A stretch of DNA of 64,000 nt. Source: an uncultured Candidatus Melainabacteria bacterium (lineage in GTDB: Bacteria > Cyanobacteriota > Vampirovibrionia > Gastranaerophilales > Gastranaerophilaceae). Numbering within the stretch: the stretch's first letter is position 1; the number at the start of each line of letters is the position of its first letter. The notes under the pieces were generated by a model. That model had not been told where the DNA came from, made no database searches, and saw only the letters and a list, made by a program, of their open reading frames with translations. The position numbers and the translations under genes were made by a program. Positions 36,590-43,588 of the stretch are shown here, one piece after another. The DNA lies in the NCBI GenBank assembly GCA_934728585.1, contig CAKVDZ010000001.1, forward strand, positions 124,001 to 188,000. The letters run 5' to 3'.

Positions 36590-36849
36590 CATTTGAATTG
36601 TAATTAATTAGCCTTTGTTCCCTAACATGTTTGGAACACAGCGGTTTTATCCAGATTGACTGAAACGGGACGAAAGGTAACTTTTTGTCCACTTTCTGTC
36701 ACAAAAAAGTCTGGTATAAATCCGAGCAAATCGCTAAAACTCAAACACACCATATATTTTAGCGATGACACATTCAGGACAAAAAAGTTTCATTTGAAAT
36801 TGTAATTTTTTAAGTCGGAAGAAAGTCGGAAGTATTTATTACATTTGAA
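36590..36849. repeat. Left-end internal repeats of the transposon
   Basis: CATTTGAA occurs at 36590-36597, 36791-36798 and 36842-36849; the first two are followed by (A)TTGTAATT. AAGTCGGAAG occurs at 36812-36821 and 36823-36832, 11 bases apart. The gene-free stretch 36580-36952 otherwise holds nothing coding that I can support. The arrangement suggests transposase-binding sites, as in Mu and Tn7 ends. Confidence 0.55.
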
Positions 36850-36952
36850 TATCAGTAAATTTTCCCACTATAATGTATTACAAAATAACTAAAATTAACT
36901 TTAAAATATATCGATTTCAGTCAAGAATAATGATATTTACAAACAAATTCTA

Positions 36953-37891
36953 TTAGCAAAATTCTTTGAGAAATTCATCTAAATTCATTATTTTTTTGTC
37001 CTTTGTATTAGCATATATGTGTTTAAAACAAGCTTTCATGAAAGTATCGTGAGTTTTTCCATCATCTGTGAGTAATATATCAAAATTATTCATATGTGCA
37101 ATGTACGTAGTATCATTTGGTGTATCTTTATCAACTTTTTTACCTTGAATTAGGCAATAGTCAATTAAAAAATCATCTGCCTTAAATTTACGAAAAGCAA
37201 AACTATTTTTAGGGATTTCGTAGTTTACAATTTTACGAAAGTTTCTTAGTGATGTTTCTCCAAGATTAAAACGATGTAATACACTTGCAACATTACTACA
37301 TCTCCACCAAAATCTTAGTAAAGATATAAAGGTATTTTGGTCAAATTCTTTTTGTTTATGTAGAAATATATTCATTTCATTTACCGCAAAATTATATTTA
37401 TATATAAAATTGTAGCAATATTTCTTCCACATTATTACATTGTACACTTTAATATCATCTTTTAACTCATCAAAAAATATTTGAAGATTATTTGTTGTAT
37501 TTATTTTAAATATATGAGATTGTTCTACATCATATTCATAAATTTTGTTATCTTTATCATTGTAATAGTATATATCTTTAACTTTTGCTGCACTATATAT
37601 TTGCGTCCACTTAAAGCCACTTTTTAATTCCTTTTCAATTACCTCTGAAGCTGCATCAATTATATCATTTTCGCAATATTCTTTTATAAAATCTACATAA
37701 TAATTATAATCTTCATAAAGATTATTCTTATACAAAAACGGTAATCTCTGTTTTAATAATGTTTCAGTAGCATAAAACTTTAGAGTCTTTCCTATTTTTG
37801 GTTTTATGTTACTCTTTTTTATTAATTCAATTTTTTCTCGTTTTAATATGTTAACGTCAACAATTATTTTTTTTACCATATACTCACACAT
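36953..37891 (-). CDS. PIN-like domain protein
   Basis: 312 residues. The N-terminus KKIIVDVNILKREK (Asp ~12) and the C-terminal segment DDFLIDYCLIQGKKVDKDTPNDTTYIAHMNNFDILLTDDGKTHD show the order of conserved acids of a PIN-like nuclease (first-strand Asp, central Asp pair, late '.LLTDD'). The ~200 residues between are helical and unrecognised, so the domain would carry a large insertion. It lies 15 bases after the Fic gene on the same strand, so the two are probably co-transcribed. Nuclease activity is inferred from motif placement only. The start could also be the second Met at 37879. Confidence 0.5.
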   Translation of the reverse strand: MCEYMVKKIIVDVNILKREKIELIKKSNIKPKIGKTLKFYATETLLKQRLPFLYKNNLYEDYNYYVDFIKEYCENDIIDAASEVIEKELKSGFKWTQIYSAAKVKDIYYYNDKDNKIYEYDVEQSHIFKINTTNNLQIFFDELKDDIKVYNVIMWKKYCYNFIYKYNFAVNEMNIFLHKQKEFDQNTFISLLRFWWRCSNVASVLHRFNLGETSLRNFRKIVNYEIPKNSFAFRKFKADDFLIDYCLIQGKKVDKDTPNDTTYIAHMNNFDILLTDDGKTHDTFMKACFKHIYANTKDKKIMNLDEFLKEFC

Positions 37892-37906
37892 TTTAGTTAT
37901 AAAATA

Positions 37907-38962
37907 TCAATCTTTCGTATACCAAGCTCCACGGGTTTTTCCGTGTTTTGTAAGGTAATTATTTTCAACCAAACTTGATAAATGTTTTTTGATTGTATTT
38001 ATATTTGTTCCTGTTAATTCAGACAATTCAGATATTGTTGCCCTGTCTTTTGTTTCAAAAACTTCCATGATTTTTGCTGATATTTCCGGCAAATCTAAAT
38101 TAGATTTAACGGAAGTATTTGCGTGTTCAATCTTATATTCAAGTCTTATTTTTTGCTTTTGCAAGGTTTTCAAGAAAAACATCAACCATGGTTCGTAATC
38201 AGGTTCTTTATTTAAAGTCGTTTGAGTTTGTCTTAAAGCCCTATAATAACCCTCTTTATTATCTTCAATTATTGATTCTGTTGAACTATAAGGCACATAC
38301 GCATAGCCAGATTTTAGCAATAAAAGGTTCGTCAACGCTCTTGATAATCTACCATTTCCGTCTTGAAATGGGTGAATAGCAAGAAAATTTACTACAAAAA
38401 CCCCAATAACTATCAATGGGTGATAATATCTCTCCGACAAATTTTTATTAGTCCATTCAACAAGTTCTTGCATTTTTAAAGGAGTTTCAAATGGCGTTGC
38501 TGTTTCAAATACCACTCCAAGTTCTTTACCTTCGCTATCATATGCTGCTACTGCATTTGAAATCTTTTTGTATTCGCCTTTGTGTTTTTCATCTTTTGAT
38601 GAATATTCAAGCAAAATTTTGTGTAATTGTTTTATATAATTTTCTGATAATGGGATAACTTCCCAATCTTCAAAAATTGTGTCAGCAAGTTTTGCATAAC
38701 CAGCAACTTCTTCTTCATCACGATTTGCAAAAGATTGTTTGTTGATTCTTGATAAAAGTTCTTCTACTTGCTTATCGTTTAGTTTGTTGCCCTCAATACG
38801 GTTTGAAGAACCAACACTTTCAATAGTTGCAACCTTTTTTAATGCTCTTAATTTTTCAGGAGCCATTTTGCCCAATAACTTCCAAGAACCTTTAAACTCA
38901 TCAATTTCAGAGATAATTGAAAGCATTTGATTTGATATTTTTATATCTAAATTTTCTAACAT
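37907..38962 (-). CDS. Fic family protein with N-terminal inhibitory motif and C-terminal winged helix
   Basis: 351 residues. The Fic core motif HPFQDGNGR starts at H197, complete for AMP transfer. The autoinhibitory helix SNRIEG (residues 53-58, fits S/TxxxE/N-G) is in the N-terminal domain, the class II arrangement. The last ~70 residues form a winged helix (ISAKIMEVFETKDRATISELSELTGTNINTIKKHLSSLVENNYL), suggesting DNA binding. Such proteins AMPylate targets and may act as toxins or regulators. It is upstream of the PIN-like gene, inside the transposon and outside the A-B-C module. Confidence 0.85.
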   Translation of the reverse strand: MLENLDIKISNQMLSIISEIDEFKGSWKLLGKMAPEKLRALKKVATIESVGSSNRIEGNKLNDKQVEELLSRINKQSFANRDEEEVAGYAKLADTIFEDWEVIPLSENYIKQLHKILLEYSSKDEKHKGEYKKISNAVAAYDSEGKELGVVFETATPFETPLKMQELVEWTNKNLSERYYHPLIVIGVFVVNFLAIHPFQDGNGRLSRALTNLLLLKSGYAYVPYSSTESIIEDNKEGYYRALRQTQTTLNKEPDYEPWLMFFLKTLQKQKIRLEYKIEHANTSVKSNLDLPEISAKIMEVFETKDRATISELSELTGTNINTIKKHLSSLVENNYLTKHGKTRGAWYTKD

Positions 38963-39010
38963 ATCGTACCCAATTAGACCTAATACGACCTAATAGTATA
39001 TTATTTTTAT

Positions 39011-39799
39011 CTAATTGTCAATAATGTTGCTAAACCTTAAATCGTCAAACATATAATTTGTTAAACCGAGTTCTTGTTTTATTTTATAAAAATCTTTTCT
39101 TATTTTTTGCCTTAAGGATTTCTTTTGTTGTTCATCACCCGTCAAAACGGTGTTCAAAGGCTGTTTTAATATAATTAAATTTTCAACAATCGGAAGCAAG
39201 TATGGATATTTCTTTTTAAGAACCTTAAAAAGCTGTGCCAATTGCTCCGATGTTAAAATCTGGATTTGTCTTTTAGGAATATTGGCAACTCTTTTTACTT
39301 CATAAACACATGTTTTATCAATATATCCTTCATTTTGGAAATGTTTTATTATTTGATTTAAAAGAGTAAGAATATTTTTAACTCTGCGTTCTGACACCTT
39401 GTTTTCTTGCAAATATTTTTTAAAGTTTTGAATATCATGAATAGATATATTTTTGAGTTTGAATGTCTTAAAATACGGAATAATTTTTGAATAAACAAAA
39501 GTTTTATATGCCTGATAAGACTGCTCTGTGAGTATTTGTTGTTTTATTTTCAAAAATATTTCACAAGCTTGAACAACTGTAATATCAGAATTTTTACTTT
39601 GGATATTTTTATCAACAATTCTGAATTTATCATCAGTTTTTATCACTTCTACGTATTCAAACTTACTTCCAACCTGCTTTATATTTTCAGACTCTTGCAA
39701 AAATTTTCCGGCTACATCAGGGTCAATCTCGCAAAACATAACAACATCGTCTAGCGTGAATGATTTTAGTCTTTTTGCGACCTTGAGTATTTTATCCAT
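39011..39799 (-). CDS. Tyrosine-recombinase-like protein lacking catalytic residues (third transposition gene)
   Basis: 262 residues. The first ~55 look like a small helical DNA-binding domain (TLDDVVMFCEIDPDVAGKFL). Residues ~75-170 match the SAM-like core-binding domain of tyrosine recombinases (CEIFLKIKQQILTEQSYQAYKTFVYSKIIPYFKTFKLKNISIHDIQNFKKYL). The catalytic half is collapsed: no box I Arg motif, no nucleophilic Tyr, and only LRFSNIID at the C-terminus resembling the 'HxLRHS' box II. It overlaps the ATPase gene by 8 bases, so it is the third gene of the operon. It may be a DNA-binding or targeting factor rather than a recombinase. Confidence 0.6.
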   Translation of the reverse strand: MDKILKVAKRLKSFTLDDVVMFCEIDPDVAGKFLQESENIKQVGSKFEYVEVIKTDDKFRIVDKNIQSKNSDITVVQACEIFLKIKQQILTEQSYQAYKTFVYSKIIPYFKTFKLKNISIHDIQNFKKYLQENKVSERRVKNILTLLNQIIKHFQNEGYIDKTCVYEVKRVANIPKRQIQILTSEQLAQLFKVLKKKYPYLLPIVENLIILKQPLNTVLTGDEQQKKSLRQKIRKDFYKIKQELGLTNYMFDDLRFSNIIDN

Positions 39800-40478
39800 T
39801 TAGAATCTCCTGAGTTATATTTTCATCAATTTGCATTAAGCCGTTTGCCTGTGCAACTTTTTCAAAAGCATCAATTGTATTCACAATTTGCCTGAAACTT
39901 TTGGCTCTATTATGAATCAAATGTACCGCCTCTTTTGTTATGTCTATCTCTGAGATTTCTTCTGTAATTTGCTTAATATCTAAATATTCAAATTCGGTAA
40001 AATTATAAATCTCTGAAATTCTGTCAAACAAATGCGTATGTTTTTTGAGTTTGTGTTTAGCTAGCTGCATTCCGACCAGGATTATTGGCACTCCAGTTTC
40101 ATCGTGTAAATCCCGGAGTGTTTCAATTGTCCTAAAATCTTTTAGCAGATAATCAATTTCATCAGCTATAATCATCTGTGGATGTGTTTTCAAAGCATTG
40201 ACACATTGTCTGAAAATATCCGCGGTATAAAATCTTGGAATTTCATCAAGTTCTTTTGCAATTTCTTCCAACATCCACTTTGGACTCATAGAATTTGTTG
40301 CTCTAATATAAACAGCATCATATTGTATTGACAGATATAAAGCAGTTTTTGTTTTACCAAGTCCTGCGTTGCCATAAACCAAGCCGATTTTAGATATATT
40401 ATCCGGCTTGTTTTTCAGGTTATGAATCAGATTAATAAATCCTTTGACATTCTTAGTCAGTACGAATTTTGGTTTCAT
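39792..40478 (-). CDS. MuB/TnsC-like AAA ATPase
   Basis: 228 residues of the AAA_22 type. Walker A is GNAGLGKTKTAL (GxxGxGKT) near residue 40; Walker B is QMIIADEIDYL near residue 105; a sensor-like VPIILVGMQL follows. In Mu-like and Tn7-like elements this ATPase selects target DNA and activates the transposase. The start at 40478 has AGGAG ten bases upstream; the longer open frame to 40532 lies inside the transposase gene. It overlaps the transposase end by 26 bases and the next gene by 8, indicating tight coupling. Confidence 0.83.
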   Translation of the reverse strand: MKPKFVLTKNVKGFINLIHNLKNKPDNISKIGLVYGNAGLGKTKTALYLSIQYDAVYIRATNSMSPKWMLEEIAKELDEIPRFYTADIFRQCVNALKTHPQMIIADEIDYLLKDFRTIETLRDLHDETGVPIILVGMQLAKHKLKKHTHLFDRISEIYNFTEFEYLDIKQITEEISEIDITKEAVHLIHNRAKSFRQIVNTIDAFEKVAQANGLMQIDENITQEILNG

Positions 40479-42450
40479 ATTCTTTGAACTCCTTTGATTT
40501 TTTATATTCTGTAAGCCAAATTCTATCGTCATTACATGTGCAGCCGTACTCCATTAGGTATTCATATCTTTCCCTACTTGTTTTGAACAACGGCTTAACC
40601 GCAGGATTATATTTCTCCGGCTTTTCTTTTTTGTTTTCTATTTTTGGAATAATCGGCGGAGGTAAAAATTCTTCTTCTTTAGCTATCTCACATTTCAAGA
40701 TTTCCAAATCTTCAATATTCAAAAATTTTTTACAAGCTTTTATTGTCTTGTTTTTAAGTTGTTTTTGTTTTTGAATTTTCTGCTTGTAATCTTCAATATC
40801 ATTAATCTCTCCGGTATAGTGAGCAAGCGGATGTGTAAGTGTAATCCTTTCCGCTCTGCATAAAAATTTACCGGATATTGTATAAACATTGATATAACTT
40901 AAATCAAACAAACTATATTTTATTATGACTTTTTGCCTCAAACCATAAAGAGCATCATTGTAATAATCAGATTTCAAGAACCTTATTCCCTGACTTGTGA
41001 TAGTTTTGATTTCTTGAGCCAGCATCAAGTCATCAAGTTCTCTTGGATTAATTCCCTGCCTTTCAATACTATCAAGCATTTCTTTTATGCTTTTTGTCTT
41101 ATCATTTGGGCACGGCAGAGAATTTTTATATTCAAGCCAGCTATTTATCATTTGTATTGTCTGTTGAATTGTGGGGATAAATTTAGTATGGATTTTCGAG
41201 TGGAATTTTTCGTTTCTTTTTAATCTTGCGGGTTTATTTTCAATATTTGTTCCGATATAACTCGGAAGTAATTTTTCAAAACTTTCCTGTATTTCTAAGA
41301 AGAATCTTTCGATAACTTTAGCTCTGGCATTATATGGATTAGCAAAAACTGTTGTTATACCGAGTTTCTCGTAAATGCCTTTTAGACCAATTTCATCGAA
41401 ATTAGCACTTCCTAAAAAGTACTTACCCCTGAAAGCTCTGCCATTATCAAGATAAACAAAATTCGGAATTTTACCCAGATTCAATATTGCATTACGGAGA
41501 GCTGATGCAATATTCTGCGTGTTTTCTTCTATCATTATTTCATACCCGATAAGTGCAGTTGATTTCCAATCCAAGAATCCTATTAATGTTGCTCTGCAGG
41601 GTTTACTGGTAAACGGATTTATTACCTGAAAATTTAATCTTTTCCCATCAGCAACCAAAACTTCTCCGACTTCAATCTTTGAGATATCCCTTTTTATATG
41701 CGGAATAACTTCTTCTTTTAAGGCTTTTTCTCCATCACGAAGGAGAGTCCACTTGTCAAAATAATTTGCTTTATACCAATTCGCAAATTTTCTGAAAGTT
41801 GGCGGAGCAGGAATATATTCCGCACCCTGAGTTTTTAAAACATATTGCGTTAAAGATATAGCTTTCCCGATACTGAATTTATTCGGGTACAGAAGCAGTT
41901 TCAAAAATATCTGTTTTTCGTACTCCGTAAGACAAGTTCTTGAATAATCTTCATAATGATAATTTGGGATTAAAAGTTCATAGTTATTACTGTTTCCTAA
42001 AATCCTTTTCCACCTTTGAAGTGTGCCTATTGAAACATTCCCAAGTTTTGCATAAATCTCAGGATACAAAACTTGTGCATTATACGCACTCAAAAAATCC
42101 TTATCAAATTGTGTTTTATTCTGCTGATTTTTTCGTTCTTGTTTCCAGAGGTTCAATAAATCCAATCTTGCAAGTGCAATAACTTTTGCTTTATCGGGTT
42201 TGTGAAAATTTGTTGGTGTAGGAAGTTGTTTAACTTCATAAGTCGGAATAATTTTTGAATAATATTTTTCCTGAAGCACCGGCTCAATGCTTGATAACAA
42301 AATCTCAAAACTTCTTCCGCCTTTGATAGTTATTTCTCGAGTAATATATTTACCTTTTGACAGCCTGATCGCACGTGTACTTACTCCTTTTAGTTCTGCT
42401 AATTCCTTGATTGTAATGTATTTTTCGTCTGTCATAACACTAATATTCAT
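40453..42450 (-). CDS. Mu-like DDE transposase (integrase catalytic core)
   Basis: 665 residues. The N-terminal HTH (about 8-35, ITIKELAELKGVSTRAIRL) is of the MuA/MerR-like type. The catalytic core carries D268 (VLVADGK), D335 (FVYLDNG) and E381 (KVIERFF), a D-D-E triad with 45 residues between the last two. The C-terminal Mu-transposase-like beta domain (about 470-560) and a charged tail rich in Lys/Pro follow. It would cut and join the element's ends. The upstream Met at 42450 has GGAG only two bases away, and Met 6 (42435) is an alternative start. It is the first gene of a leftward A-B-C operon. Confidence 0.87.
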   Translation of the reverse strand: MNISVMTDEKYITIKELAELKGVSTRAIRLSKGKYITREITIKGGRSFEILLSSIEPVLQEKYYSKIIPTYEVKQLPTPTNFHKPDKAKVIALARLDLLNLWKQERKNQQNKTQFDKDFLSAYNAQVLYPEIYAKLGNVSIGTLQRWKRILGNSNNYELLIPNYHYEDYSRTCLTEYEKQIFLKLLLYPNKFSIGKAISLTQYVLKTQGAEYIPAPPTFRKFANWYKANYFDKWTLLRDGEKALKEEVIPHIKRDISKIEVGEVLVADGKRLNFQVINPFTSKPCRATLIGFLDWKSTALIGYEIMIEENTQNIASALRNAILNLGKIPNFVYLDNGRAFRGKYFLGSANFDEIGLKGIYEKLGITTVFANPYNARAKVIERFFLEIQESFEKLLPSYIGTNIENKPARLKRNEKFHSKIHTKFIPTIQQTIQMINSWLEYKNSLPCPNDKTKSIKEMLDSIERQGINPRELDDLMLAQEIKTITSQGIRFLKSDYYNDALYGLRQKVIIKYSLFDLSYINVYTISGKFLCRAERITLTHPLAHYTGEINDIEDYKQKIQKQKQLKNKTIKACKKFLNIEDLEILKCEIAKEEEFLPPPIIPKIENKKEKPEKYNPAVKPLFKTSRERYEYLMEYGCTCNDDRIWLTEYKKSKEFKEYETKIRTD

Positions 42451-42584
42451 CGCTCCGAACGCGGAAGATTGGAACTGTTTCCGACTAACTTTGTATCAAT
42501 CGGACACACTTGCTTTATCGCAAAACAGAGTTAAAATGTGTGTACCCAAATACTCACCCCCCCAATTAATTTTAAGGAGTTTTT

Positions 42585-42860
42585 ATGCGTAAAGAATTGA
42601 GAAAACAAATTGAATTACTTGAACAAAAAATGTCAAAAAGTCCTAATAATATGAAAGGTGGCGGAAGTCATTTTTTGTATCGTAGAGAAAGAATGATACG
42701 TTTTAAAATGCTGCAAAAAAATATGCCGCAAAAAATGCTTGCTAAAAGATTGAACCTAACCGAAAGCTATATCTCTAAACTTATCACCGGCCAACGGTAC
42801 AACCAAGATTTTGAAAGATACATTATTCATATTTTGGATGTGAATTATTGTTGTATTTGA
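42585..42860 (+). CDS. Small helix-turn-helix DNA-binding protein
   Basis: 91 residues with a Cro/C1-type HTH: MIRFKMLQKNMPQKMLAKRLNLTESYISKLITGQRYNQDFERYI (about 36-80). It is transcribed divergently from the transposase operon, the position of the Mu c/ner repressor relative to gene A, so it probably represses transposition (inference). AAGGAG precedes the ATG. A run of seven C at 42556-42562 lies between the probable promoter and the ribosome site. Its end overlaps the convergent 42845 gene by 16 bases. Confidence 0.75.
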   Translation: MRKELRKQIELLEQKMSKSPNNMKGGGSHFLYRRERMIRFKMLQKNMPQKMLAKRLNLTESYISKLITGQRYNQDFERYIIHILDVNYCCI

Positions 42861-43447
42861 ACATCCAGAAGTATTTTGTGCTTAATAACTGTATATATTT
42901 TATCATATTGAATGATAAAATAGCCCTTGTATTTATCGTTATAATTATTTTCAGTTTCTATTATTTTAGGTAATATATAATCTTTAAGGTCGAATTTTTC
43001 TATAGTATGACCGTGGTCAATAATACAAAGGAATTTTTCTTTAAAATTTTTAAAATGTTGTAATTTATCCAATTTAACATTAATACACTTTATTATTTCA
43101 TCAAAATAAATATTTGTATTCACCATTCCTTTGGTGGGCGATGAATAAAATTCATCGGATGTTGGAGTTATTCTGCCAATTTGCCCTTTGAATTTGCCTT
43201 TTTTATCATATTTATTTAAGACTTCAATCGCTTCTTCATATGTATAATTTTTCCCATGAATTTGTTGAAGAATTTTTGTTTGTTCTCCGTCAAAATTTGA
43301 TTGTGTAATTTCCAACCCAATATCATCTGTTTCATTCCAAAAATCCGGTTCTTCATGTTTTGCAAAATTATTTAATTTATTCCCAAAATAAAATTCTAAC
43401 TTTTGAAGTGCAGTATATTCTTCTATGTATTTTTGATTAGTACTCAT
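42845..43447 (-). CDS. Putative PD-(D/E)XK-like nuclease
   Basis: 200 residues, no clear family. Residues ~30-55 read FAKHEEPDFWNETDDIGLEITQ, which fits the PD...(D/E)xK pattern (Asp in PDF, Glu in LEIT; the usual Lys is replaced by Thr-Gln as in some divergent members). The rest is mixed, with a Tyr/Ile-rich C-terminal sheet (KGYFIIQYDKIYTVIKHK). It lies between the HTH gene and the R-M system, transcribed toward the HTH gene. A nuclease role would fit the cargo but is inferred from one motif. Confidence 0.45.
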   Translation of the reverse strand: MSTNQKYIEEYTALQKLEFYFGNKLNNFAKHEEPDFWNETDDIGLEITQSNFDGEQTKILQQIHGKNYTYEEAIEVLNKYDKKGKFKGQIGRITPTSDEFYSSPTKGMVNTNIYFDEIIKCINVKLDKLQHFKNFKEKFLCIIDHGHTIEKFDLKDYILPKIIETENNYNDKYKGYFIIQYDKIYTVIKHKILLDVQIQQ

Positions 43448-43482
43448 GTCCTTATTTTATAATAAAAAATCTCTGTCCGTTT

Positions 43483-43521
43483 TTGACATACACCCATGAT
43501 TTAATGTAATTATGTTAAATC
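43483..43521 (+). promoter_or_regulatory. Promoter of the type I R-M operon with overlapping dyad
   Basis: TTGACA (43483-43488), 16 bases, TGTAAT (43505-43510). An inverted repeat GATTTAA ... TTAAATC (43498-43504 with 43515-43521) straddles the -10, a natural place for a repressor such as the element's HTH protein. Confidence 0.5.
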
Positions 43522-43588
43522 ATTACAACACAAGCAAGTTACTCATTTTTGTGATAGAGTATTTGTGTAGTATTAAAAAGAGGGTTGT

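Noticed and set aside
42225..42240. Extra AAGTCGGAA-type motif inside the transposase gene
   Set aside because: It matches only part of the end motif, is within coding sequence, and is not placed near an end.
42550..42570. Seven-C tract upstream of the HTH gene as a second phase switch
   Set aside because: Seven bases is short for slippage and the tract is not in a reading frame; it could at most alter promoter spacing slightly.
39011..42860. Transposon limited to the A-B-C-HTH module
   Set aside because: No inverted ends or target duplication were seen tightly around it, whereas duplication and frame restoration support the 19.9-kb boundaries.
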